DNA of 64,000 nucleotides from Saccharum officinarum. Lineage: Eukaryota > Streptophyta > Magnoliopsida > Poales > Poaceae. This document shows positions 23,657 through 34,331 of the stretch, in pieces. A program made the position numbers and the translations under genes. The notes beneath the pieces are model-generated. The model made no database searches and had not been told where the DNA came from. It saw nothing but the letters and a program-made list of their open reading frames with translations. The stretch covers positions 16,348,214-16,412,213 of the forward strand of contig CM036188.1 in NCBI GenBank assembly GCA_020631735.1, given 5' to 3'. Each line of letters begins with the position of its first letter. Position 1 is the stretch's first letter.

Positions 23657-25024
23657 GATATAGTGATTGGTAAGTCACCAGGGTTTCGAATGGATGATAG
23701 TGGGATTTTGTGGTTTGGAAGGAGGTTGTGTGTACCTGAGGATCAGACTGTTAGGTAGGCAATCCTTCGTGAAGCTCATGAGTCAGCTTATTCTATTCAT
23801 CCTGGAAGTACTAAGATGTATTTAGATCTCAAACAGAAATATTGGTGGGTTGGACTAAAACGAGATGTGACTGAGTATGTGGCATTGTGTGACACTTGTC
23901 AGAGAGTGAAAGCTGAGCATCAGAGACCTGCTGGATTGTTGCAACCAATGAAGATTCCTGAATGGAAGTGGGAGGAGGTTGGTATGGACTTTATAGTAGG
24001 GTTACCTCATACTCAAAGAGGTTATGACTCTATTTGGGTGATAGTAGATCAGTTAACTAAAGTTGCTCATTTCATACCAGTTAAGACTACCTACCATGGA
24101 CAAAAATTGACAGAGTTGTATATGGAGAGGATAGTATGTTTGCATGGAGTTGCAAAGAAGATTGTATTTGATCGAGGCTCGTAGTTTACGTCACACTTTT
24201 GGAAAGCTGTACATGAATCTTTGGGAACAAAGCTAAATTTTAGTATAACATATCATCCATAGACAGATGGGCAGACTGAAAGAACCAACCAGATATTAGA
24301 ATATATGTTGAGAGCTTGTGCATTGCAATATGGAACCAGTTGGGATAAGAGTTTGCCTTATGCAGAATTCTCTTACAAGAACAGTTATCAACAGAGTCTT
24401 AAGATGGCACCGTTTGAGGCTTTGTATGGACATAAGTGTAGAACTCCATTGTTTTCGGATCAGACAGGTGAGTCTCAGGTGTTTGGTATAGATGTTCTTA
24501 GAAACGTAGAAGATCATGTGCGAGTGATTCGTGAGAATTTGAGAGTGGCACAGTCTCGTCAGAAGAGTTATGCTGACAATAGGAGAAGAGATTTAGTTTT
24601 TGAATTAGGTGATTATGTCTATTTGAAGGTGTCACCAATGAGAAGTGTGAAGAGGTTTAGCATGAAAGGCAAATTAGCACCAAGGTATGTTGGGCCATTC
24701 AAAGTTATTGCTAGACGTGGTGAAGTTGCTTATCAATTAGAGTTGTCTTAGAATTTGTCTGGGGTACATGATGTGTTTCATGTTTCACAACTTAAGAAGT
24801 GTTTACGTGTGCCTGAAGAGCAGATACCTTTAGAGGAATTGACTATTAAAGAGAATCTTACCTATGAAGTGTTTCTGATCAAGGTTTTAGAAATTGCTGA
24901 GAGAGTTACTCGAAGTCGGATTATTAAAATGTGCAAGGTTAAGTGGAATAGGTATTCAGAGGCAGAGGCAACTTGGGAAAGAGAGGATGAATTGAGGAAA
25001 TCATATCCACAGTTATTTGAGTAA
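23657..25024 (+). pseudogene. Integrase-chromodomain part of a gypsy pol (copy B), with stops
   Basis: Forward-strand frame matching residues from about 569 to the end of the polyprotein at 37226-40297. It keeps the H-H-C-C zinc finger ([10 protein letters not shown] ... CDTC), the catalytic block MDFIVGLP, a TDGQTERTN block, the GPF module (YVGPFKVI) and the chromodomain ending at 25024. Four in-frame stops break it (at about 23755, 24182, 24259 and 24749). Everything N-terminal of the junction at 23656, including protease and reverse transcriptase, is missing here and was probably displaced by the insertion of copy A and the gap. Confidence 0.85.
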
Positions 25025-25050
25025 GCAGTCTAATCTCGAGGATGAGATTC

Positions 25051-25068
25051 TTTTAAGGGGGTAGAATT
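25051..25068 (+). other. Polypurine tract of copy B
   Basis: TTTTAAGGGGGTAGAATT directly before the LTR start. This is the expected plus-strand primer site and matches the one at 37181-37200. Confidence 0.75.
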
Positions 25069-27941
25069 TGTAACACCCAAAAATTTCAAAATTTAAAATT
25101 AGTGGGTTTTAAATAATTTAGATAATAATTAATGGGGAATTAGAATTTAAAATTTTAGATAGAATATTTGATGATGCATTCATGCTGTTGCATTTTTTTT
25201 TATTTTGTGGTGTGGACTTTATTTTATTTGATCTGGATTTGAAACTCTATTTAACAGGTTTTGAAAACAAATAGAAAAAAAAGAAAGATAACTTACCTGC
25301 TGTGCGGCCCGGCCTGGTTTCCCTCCCCCTCCCGCTCTTGGGCCGCTGAATCGGGCCGAAGCCGCTGCCCCGCTCTTCCTTCCGCGCGCATGGGCTGGCC
25401 CAACTGAAGGCGCGGTCGCCTCTCCTTTCTTCATCTCGCTGACGGGTGGGGGCCGCATGTCAGCTGCACCTTCTTCTTCTTGCCGTGATTGAGCCGGAGA
25501 CCGACGCCTCCCTACCCGAATCGAATAGCGTATCTCGGGATTCCTAATGGAAAACGATGATGTGAAGCTATAAATTGGTAGCCACATGTTCCCTCTTCCC
25601 TTTTTCCATCTAAAGTCCGAGCCAAATCGCGTGGAACCGAGAGTAGGAGCTTGAAAACCCTAGGAACTTCGGTTGCTCATCATCGGGGCTTGCCGATTGA
25701 ATTGAGCCTCTCTTCTTCGCGTTGGTGAGCTCTTCGTCTTCTCCTCTCCCTCTCCATGTTTTTCTTTTGAATTTTTGCGTGTTTTACCACGAGATTGGAG
25801 TTCACCGCGGCCGGTAATGGCGCCGCCGTCCCTCCCCTAGACATGCTCTCTCCTTGGGCCGTCGTAGCCTTCTTAAACCGCTTAGATAGGTTCGCGGTGA
25901 CCTCCTCCCTCGATTGGTGTTGGATGCGGGGCGAAACGAGGTCAGAGTAGGGGGAGCCGAAGCTCTCCGGCGAGCCATGGGAGCCACCCATGGTGGCTGC
26001 CGCCCGGAGATGAAGGAGGAAGCCGCGCCCCTCTCTGTAAGCTGAAAACGTTGACGACCGTTTGATATGTGATCTACGGCCGAGATTAGAACTTACCCCT
26101 TCGCGGGTAGTTTTTCTAAAGAGTCCCTGGCCTTTTTCTTTATATAACCCACAGTCCCTTGGCGTAATTCTCGAAAGACACTTCTGTGTTTTGAAAGCGT
26201 ATTTCTTCTCAGTAAATCAAAAATACGTTTTCTGATATTTACAGTTTTGCCACTAAACTTGTTTTGGTCATAAAATCTTCGTTTTAACTCCGATTTGATC
26301 CGTTCAAGTTGCGTTAGGTTCATATTTGCGAGCTCTACATGTTAATATAGTTGTACAGTAGGTTTGGGAAATTTAATTTTCGAGTTTATATTTTAGTAAT
26401 TATTTATCTATAGGAAATCTTAGAAAATTCATAACTTTCATGTTTTAACTCCGAATTTGGTGATCTTTTACGTCTGTGTGATCGTAGGAACATGTAGAAG
26501 AGTTTTATAAACTTTTATTACTGTTTTGTACTGTTGGTGTACTGTTCTAATTATATCTTTTTGTTTGCTTCGTGTATGTTTGCTCGATTGCATGTATGTT
26601 GTTGATTGGTGATCGAGTTTAGACGGTGAGCAGTTTCTGGACGATCAGGAGTATTACTTTGAGCCAGATCAGCAGTATCATCTAGAAAGCTTTGATCAAG
26701 GCAAGTATAACATGGGACTATCCTTGTTACCTATTCACTGAAAATTATCATACATATGCATGTGCTTTCCTTGACAACCTTAGAGATTATAACTTAGTGA
26801 TTGGTATCCTGATTTCTTGTTACCTATGGGCTATGAATTTGGGTAGCTGTTGCTAGTGCTTAATTATGAACAATGATCGTGTAATTTGATTAATGAATTC
26901 AGTAACCAATCATTAAGATGATTTTATTATTGTTGACAAAGGGGACTAGAGCGTTGAGTTGTGTTGATTGTTTGTCGCTCTAGTTACTCTCCATAAGGAC
27001 TTACCTGTAAGTGATAACCGGGATATACAGTACAACTGTGAGGGATATATGGCTCTGGCTTTAGTTGCTTAAAGGACCTTTTCTAGCTTGTTAGTGGTTA
27101 CCTTAAATGGCGTAAGAACAGCTTGCCACGTTGGGTGTAGGATAGCCTCTAGTCAATGAGTATAGCCGAGAAGGAAGTGTGCCATTTGAAAAGGGGGTTC
27201 CTACATCTTCCTGCCGAGTGAATCTAATGGCCCTAACTTGGTAGACGAACCTTTAAGTGGCTTTATATGATTTCCGGTGTTTTGGGGAGTCGCGAACCCA
27301 TGCATTTGGAAATCATGACTCACAGTGAAAGTGTACACCTCTGCGCAGAGTTAAAAACTGGTATACTAGCCGTGCTCACGGATACGAGCGGCCTTGGGGA
27401 TTCTTATAGAATAGTTCATCATAATTGATATATCATGCTTAATTTCTGTTGCTATTATTATGCTCATGCTAATGCTATTCATTATCCTTATTACAAATGA
27501 TAATTGGTTCATTAATGGGAAGTGGATTATCTTGATGCTACCTAATTGCTAAATTATATGATGATTAAAAGCTATACGCAGTCAAACAGTGTCTAGCCTT
27601 TTGTGCCTCATGAACCCTGTGTGGTATTTGTTGAGTTTGACATGGACTCACCCTTGCTATTTCCACCATAACAGATGAAGATTATGAGGAAGATTATCGT
27701 AATGAGTACTAGTCTTGATGTCAACCAGTCAACCGTGTCCCTGTGTTTGGAGTTTCTGCTGGAGATCTACTATTAGTTCCTATTATTTATTGTTCAAGAC
27801 TATGTGTTAAATATTTATTCGCTATGTAATAAGCACTGTGATGATACTATGTAATTTGTCTACTTGTGTGTGCGATCATATCCTGGGGCGCACATGAGTC
27901 TTTTAGGCATCCTATTTTTGTCCTTAAAAATGGGTGTGACA
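25069..27941 (+). repeat. Gypsy chromovirus 3' LTR (copy B), forward orientation
   Basis: 2873 bp from TGTAACACCC (25069) to GGGTGTGACA (27941), directly after the stop codon and polypurine tract of the copy-B pol. A TATA-like TTTATATAAC lies at about 26139 after the GC-rich U3 block (25290-26040). Similar over its length to copy A but in opposite orientation, forming a large inverted repeat. Confidence 0.9.
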
Positions 27942-28787
27942 GGGTGGGATCTAAGTATATATTTTTTTTCTTGAACATTCAAGTAGCTAGTTTTGTGAGT
28001 GCTTCGACATGTAAACAGGCTTCCAGTCATAGAAATCAAGTCTGCATCACTGGGCTATATCATGATAGAACATTGCTTGTGACGTTGAGAATAAGGCACA
28101 TTACCATAGTTCAATAGATGGGCGTTTCATGTCTGAACTGCCTGTGATTGACTTCTATATAGTCCTTATACTCCAGTGGGTTAAATATAATAGTTATTCC
28201 AAATTTTGTAATTACTTATATATTTACAGCCTTGTTATTTTTGAGTCATATATGTGGTTGAGTCAATAAAATGGACATTTTATATGGTTTTACCAAAAAA
28301 CAGGATCCCAAGAGAGATAAACCTCAGTCTCTTTTTATTTTTCATCTGTCATACAGATGATACAATATACAATTCAGAGATGTTGCACCATTGTTTGAAA
28401 GCCCTCTATATATAAACAACATTTTTTGTCTGCAAAGAGAGCTACAGACGATGCAGTCATCATGTAACGATCTTAATATGACAAGGGGATAGCTAGGTTG
28501 AAGGCTAACCCTTAACAGCATCCAATTCCGGTGCCTTCCTCTTTTGTCCTCTCTATCTGTATTTCCCCATTGCCTCCTGTTCCCAATACAAAATGGTTGA
28601 TTCTTCCCTACTCATCTCAATATCCTGCTCCTCTCTGTCACGAGCCTACTATCCTGTACTGCTGTGCTAACTAGCTTGCAATATTTACTCTAGTATTTTC
28701 AGAACAAGAAGACAGTATATTTAGGCATGAAACAAGAGTATTTACTCTAGTATCCTGCTCCTCTGCTGTGTAGTTAGTTGAGTCTTA
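27942..28787. other. Flank between retroelement and CACTA, no gene recognised
   Basis: AT-rich sequence without a credible frame. 28446-28600 is similar to 50190-50345 (see findings). 28665-28760 repeats short phrases such as TTTACTCTAGTAT and TCCTGCTCCTCT. Confidence 0.4.
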
Positions 28788-28824
28788 AAGCACTATGCCA
28801 AAACAGCACAAAGGAGATACCATA

Positions 28825-29000
28825 ATTAGTGACCTAGAATCGAAACGCGTCACTAATGTAAGATTAGTGACGTGGATCAACAGAACACGTCACTAGTTAG
28901 TTGTTGTCTAGTAGCAAAGAACAAAACGCATCACTAACAACACGTTATCTGAGACTCTTCTCAATTAGACGCATCATTGGTATCAGCATCTTTTATCAGT
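28825..29000. repeat. Left subterminal repeats of the CACTA element
   Basis: At least six spaced copies of a CGCGTCACTAA / TTAGTGACG-like module in both orientations, matching the array at the other end. Confidence 0.8.
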
Positions 29001-29086
29001 GACTCTTCCCCATCAAATGCATCACCGCTGACCCAAAAAAATTATGAAGACCAGTTAACTCAGGTAAAGTCCGAACCTGACTTCTG

Positions 29087-29593
29087 TTGCCTCTCCTCGT
29101 CTGCTCTCTCTCTCATCCCGTGACCCGTGGTCCTCTCTCATCCCCTCTGCCGCCCCTGCTGGCCTGCTCCTCTGCCGTCGCCACCTCCCCTCTTTCTCCT
29201 CCACTATCACAGCTGCTCCCCTCCATCATGAGAGTTCCATGGACGTCGGATCTGGTGAGGAGGCACCCAGCCGGGGAGCTGGTGCTCGGCAGATCTGGCG
29301 AGGTGGTGGCATGGCTAGGGGAGTCCATGGCCGATGGTGGATCTAGGTGGTGCGGCACCCCTGTCCTCGGTGACCACTTCAGGCCACCACCCAACCGCAG
29401 CGAGCCGAGGGGGAGGAGGGACCGGCGCACTCCGGCCAGAGATGTGGGGCAGATCCAGACCGGCCCCAGTCGCCCTATTTCTCCTCGCTGCCACCAAGAT
29501 CTGCGCCTAGTTCACCACAGGTTCGTGCTCTCGTTCTGCTTGTTGGCCGTGGGATTCGGGGCTGTTGCGGGAGAGGGTTACAGCGAGATCTAG
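29087..29593 (+). other. GC-rich open stretch inside the CACTA element
   Basis: A 168-codon frame that starts in a CT-rich leader and is rich in Ser, Pro, Leu, Arg and Gly. There is no domain I recognise and comparable frames exist on the other strand, so coding is doubtful. Splice-like sites downstream (for example TTGCAG/GTCAG near 30222 and TTTTTTGCAG near 30470) suggest a transcribed, spliced unit such as a captured gene 5' end or the element's own leader. Confidence 0.25.
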
Positions 29594-32500
29594 TTCAAGG
29601 AGGGGTGGGGGATTGGGGAATCGCTACCATGAATATTTGCCTTGAATATATTCCGTTTCCCTGCTGTGTTCTGTGAGTCTAATTGAATTGTAGACGGCAC
29701 TTTCGTTGAGAATTATTGGGTTGTTGGGGTGGGATAAATTTGCTGTCTCCGGTGGGAGTTTGTGAAGTCATGTATGATGAGCAGGTTATATGCTTCAATT
29801 TCGGGAGATTGGAGGCTTAGTCGTGGCCTGAGCCCAAGGGATCCCGGTTTCAGCACCTGTACCTGCTAATATCCTTTGCATCTTACATATCTCCTTTGCC
29901 AACATTTAAATTTTGTATTGCTTTATTTATTTGAAAGCTATTGCAAGTTATGTAGATGTATGTTGTGTGCAGTTACAGGTAAATTTTCTCACTGATTTTG
30001 GACCATGAAAACTGCTAAATCAGTCCCTTAAATGAGTATAAAGATGTTGTTGATAGCATTTAGCACCCTGGATGCACACCTTGCACATGCAGTTATTTTG
30101 ATATTTTTTTAATAAACCTAGCATGTTGTTTCATTTGGGGATAAAATTATGTTTATGGATCTAGATTTATTTGGTGGCTGATTAAGAGGCTACTTTCATT
30201 GATCACTATTGCGAAATTGCAGGTCAGTGAACTCTTGGCGTGGAGGAGAAAGTATCTCCATCTTACATCACAGACACACAGTGAGTTTTTTAAATGATGA
30301 ATCTGTTAGTTTTTGTACATTCTGGTATTTTTCTCACTGAAATTGCAGTAGTTATCCCTTCATTAAGCTTAATATAAGAAGACAAAACGAGTTTTCTGCT
30401 TGTGTGCTGATAGTGGCAAAGTTCTTTCCTCGACAATAGGGCAACATAACCCACGCATTATTTTTTGCAGCTAAGGCTGCAAGGGAGGGATTGGAGACTG
30501 ATGGACAGGTTGAAATAACTAATTAATTAATATGAAGCTTAATTGTTGCACGACAGCGGTAGAGCTACATGCATGATTATTGATTGCGCGTAATTGCATA
30601 GGTGGACAAGAGAATAGAGGATAGGACCAGGAGAGCAACCAACACAGCACCAGCCATCTAGTGCATGCTGCTGTCTTTAACACGCACGCTGCTGTCCAGC
30701 CATCCAAGATGAAACACTAGAAAAAACATTTAGTTTGGTGAAATCACAGCTTGTGTAGTTCTGGCTTAGATAATAAATTCGTGTATTAAATGGCCTTTCC
30801 TTTGAAACGTGATAATATGAAAGTTCTAGTGGATTTCCTTCTGCACATGTGAATTCATACAGGAATCGCTTTCTAAAAATCTCTTTTTTTTAATGATTTT
30901 TCCTGTGTTTGTCCCAGTAAGGCAGAAACTCGAACCCTAAGGAGAAATGTGACACCAGGAAGGAAATTCAGCCCAAGAGTGAGACCCAAAATTTCCAAAA
31001 AGTAAGAGGTAAGGACCAGAAATCTGTTGCTGTTCTTCATTGGTCCTTTTGGTCTACACTAGTGAATAATTATAATCTGAGGTCTGGACTCTGCATTTGA
31101 TGGCCTAGTCACATATTTAATGGCCTAGTTTTGCCTTGCTGCTCCCACTCTGTGGCAGTGGCTCCTTTGTTTTTTCACTAAATGATCCTTTGTTTTTTTT
31201 TTCTTACCACAGGCTGAATGCTAAGTGCTAACTTAGCTGAACTGAATAGCAGGTGCCAAACATTATATATAACCAAAACTTCTTCCATATGCTTGTCTTA
31301 AGCAGCCTCAGCTGCTCATACTGGTGCAGGCCTCAGTTTGTTATTTGAAACTTATGCTTATTTGGTGCTGATGGTAATGGCGCAGGGTGTTGAATGAGCC
31401 CTTTGAGAAAGCACTTGGAGAGCATTTCCACTGACCTTGGCTTCACCGGCAATACAATTTCTGGGTACAGGCCATTTCGGTTCTTAGTTGTGGTTTTGGT
31501 CAATTTGTTATTTACATGCTCCAGTTGTTTTTTGTTGGGTGCAGGCATCAGGGTGCCCAATGGCCTCTTCTTGCAGGTAAACTGCCACTGGGACAACAAT
31601 AGTAGTAGTTAAAATACTAGGCTGTGTAGGCATTAATTATTTGCAGCATATACTAGGCTTTTTTACAGCCAATTTTCTGGTGCTATTCATGAGTAACAAT
31701 TATCAACCATTAAAGTGCCTATAGTATTGCTCACAAAAAAGTACCTACAGTATGATAACAGTTCTAGAAAATATTGTCTGATCATAAAAAATTAAATATT
31801 AGTGAACTGATAGGACCACTCTAACTCTTAAGATTATCTTGCGAAAGCAATGAAATTGAAGATAGGAGCTGTAATCTGGAGACAACACAGAAAAATTAAG
31901 AATACACCTTCCATGCAAACTTCTGTCCAAAAGAAGGAACTTTGTGTTGCTTTCTACTAGTAGTGCTAGAGACATTCTGATTCAGATTATCATCAGGTTC
32001 TAATTATTGGCCTGAGCCAGATTGGTTCTAATTATGAATACACCTTCCATGCAAACTTCTGTACAAAAGAAGACCTGAATAAACACGTCCTTTTTCTTTC
32101 ATTTGCAGTCTGTTCTATTTAGAATTAATTTTAACAGCTGTTCTAAATCCAAGGTTGGGGACTAGACTTAATTTTAACCGCTCTCATATGTTTGCACCGT
32201 GGGTATTACATTTGCACTGAACTTGTTAAATTGTATCCGTATATGAGTAAGTTTTTGCTCTCATATGTTTCTCTGGTTGGCACCTTAGGTGCCTGATATT
32301 AACAGCTGAAAATATGACTGAAATTATGTGTCTACAGGACAAGTACTGTTGCTGTCTCTAGCTGCATAGAAAGAACAATGAAAAATTTCACAAAAACGGA
32401 GCAGGAAGTGGCATCAATAAGGTGAATGCCTCTCATTGGGCAGATACTTTGTAGCATAAGTTGTATCTAAAGTTTGTAAATCATGAAACATGTGTAATAT

Positions 32501-32616
32501 GTGTGGTAGATCTGCAGCCAAAGCTTTTGCAGCAGCTGAAAAGAATGGGTACCAAACAGCAGCACCTATAGTACTGCAATCGAGATATTTCTTTTTTTTA
32601 TTTCTGTAAATTGTCA
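29594..32616. other. CACTA interior of unknown content
   Basis: AT-rich, with several TTGCAG or TACAG acceptor-like sites followed by short less AT-rich stretches (about 30222-30285, 30470-30510, 31385-31580). Frames of 72 and 88 codons overlap on opposite strands at 31333-31612. A 35-base phrase, TACACCTTCCATGCAAACTTCTGT with its flanks, occurs twice (31905 and 32039). No transposase motif. Confidence 0.35.
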
Positions 32617-32935
32617 TTAGTGACGCGTCTTGGCTGAATGAGTCACTGACGAGGTCCACAGCAGCGACGCGGCTCGGCTGAACAAGTCACAGTGAATATT
32701 CATTAGGGACGCGTCTTGGCTGAACGAGTCACAGTGAATGTTCATTAGTGACGCGTCTTGTCCGGATGGGTCACTGGTGGGGGTCATTAGTGACGCATAT
32801 TTTCTGGATGGGTCACTGGTTAGGGTCACAAGTGACGCGTAAAGACGCGTCACTGTATGTTCACATCACAGACGAAATGTAAGTGACACATTTTTTCTAC
32901 GTCACTAATGACTGTCTAGACGTGTCACTAATGTG
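32617..32935. repeat. Right subterminal repeats of the CACTA element
   Basis: Six or more copies of CATTAGTGACGCGTCTTGGCTGAAYGAGTCACTG-like units (each quoted here only in part), some in tandem at 32617-32830, followed by TACGTCACTAATGACTGTC near the terminus. Confidence 0.85.
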
Positions 32936-32955
32936 CTTTTTTTGGCATAGTGAAG

Positions 32956-33967
32956 GCAGGATCTTTGCTTTTTGTGATGCATTCGGTCTTCGAAACAACA
33001 ATATCTTGCACGGAACAGATTTGGTCGACAACACTGTGAGTGCAAATCGACCATATCATTCATGGAAGAGATCTGCTCATTAACACTATGATATGAATCA
33101 CACCAGAAGTTGATTCTTAAAGATGGATAGACACTTAACTAGATATAGGCTGTGGGCATGTACAAAAATTCATCAAACTCGCTCAAGAAATTTATAGCAC
33201 CAGATGATGCGATTATTACTATATATTAGATATAGATATGTGGTTCAAGGTGCAGTTTGGCATCTGTCAAATGTGGCACTTTTTGTTACATTGCTATCTA
33301 GATCCAACACCAACATGGTAATGATCCATAAGCCCGCAAAAATCATGGAAATGAAAAAAGGGGCACACTAAATGTTAGACATATTGACTTATGTATACAT
33401 ATTCTTAGATGCATAGTTTTGCTACACTTTTTCAAGCTCAACGATCATGAAGTTGTAATGGACTGAGAAAACACGGTAATGCAAAAACGCAATAATATTA
33501 TAGGAGATGGAGTTCGGGACCTACAAATACAAAACAAGAGAAAATTTTGGCATCTACCAAAACTAAAAAGGTGTAGGATTGATGGTGCGGCATCTTAACA
33601 GCATTGCGCAGATTGAGAAACAAATTCCTTGGGTGTCGGCAGGACAGATCAAGTGGTTTGTTCCCGCTTCTCGTTCCTAGACATCATAACCAATTTCTCT
33701 CTCTCACGCACACGTTCCACGGGCTTCCACAAAAATTGAGTTCTTACATATGTTTTGGCTCCCTTTTTCAGAGGAATGCAATTTTCATCCCTTCATTGGA
33801 AATGGCATGTGTTGATATCGGATAATATAAGAATCATGTTTCTTTAAAATACTTTTTAGAAACATGTGTTCCAAGTTAGGCCTGAACCTGTCGGTTGAAC
33901 CCATGACTTGGGCCATCCTTTTATTACTTTCCCGCCCACAAGGACGCTCACAGCTTTAAGGTTGAGC
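32956..33967. other. Unassigned sequence between two CACTA elements
   Basis: About 1 kb of AT-rich DNA. The best frame is 73 codons (33604-33825) with no motif. I see no repeat structure, RNA gene or transposon end. Confidence 0.4.
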
Positions 33968-33979
33968 CACTACAACATG

Positions 33980-34230
33980 ACACCCACTTTTGCAACGCAA
34001 ATATATGTTGCTAAAAGTCCATATATGCGTTGGTAGGGTCTATACCAACGCATCTAATATGCGTTGCTTAAAGTGGCGTTGCAAAGATCTATAGCAACAC
34101 TTATTTATGTGTTGGTAACATATGTTAATAACCGTTGCAAAGTTGCAACACATAATGACAGGTTATGACTACTTCTATGGTTTGTTGTAACATATTGATT
34201 TAGTTTGTTGCAACACTTATATGTGTTGCA
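33980..34230. repeat. Subterminal GCGTTGCTA-type repeats
   Basis: Roughly ten modules of ATGCGTTGCT / ATAGCAACAC / TGTGTTGCAA type in alternating orientation, capable of local hairpins. Confidence 0.65.
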
Positions 34231-34326
34231 AGGAATAAACCATAAGTCATTAATATCATAAATATTTATTTTTTGAGACAAATATAGGGATAATGTAGTA
34301 GACTTTAATGAAAAATGCAAGACCAT

Positions 34327-34331
34327 CCGAC
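34327..34331. other. Left target site duplication CCGAC
   Basis: CCGAC immediately before the TG of the left LTR; the same five bases follow the right LTR at 44704-44708. Confidence 0.9.

Larger units (their letters stand above)
28791..32952. mobile_element. Complete non-autonomous CACTA transposon
   Basis: A 4.16-kb element with perfect 13-base terminal inverted repeats CACTATGCCAAAA (left, 28791) and TTTTGGCATAGTG (right, ending 32952), flanked by the 3-bp target duplication AAG (28788-28790 and 32953-32955; left coordinates could be off by two bases). Subterminal motifs of the form AGTGACGCGTC / GACGCGTCACT fill 28825-29000 and 32617-32935. There is no transposase or TNP2-like frame. The interior holds a GC-rich block (29087-29600) and AT-rich intron-like sequence, so it depends on an autonomous relative. 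The intact termini argue for fairly recent movement. Confidence 0.9.

Noticed and set aside
32414..32853. Reverse-strand ORFs with repeated SFSQDASLM units, like a repeat protein
   Set aside because: The repetition is that of the CACTA subterminal DNA repeats read in frame.
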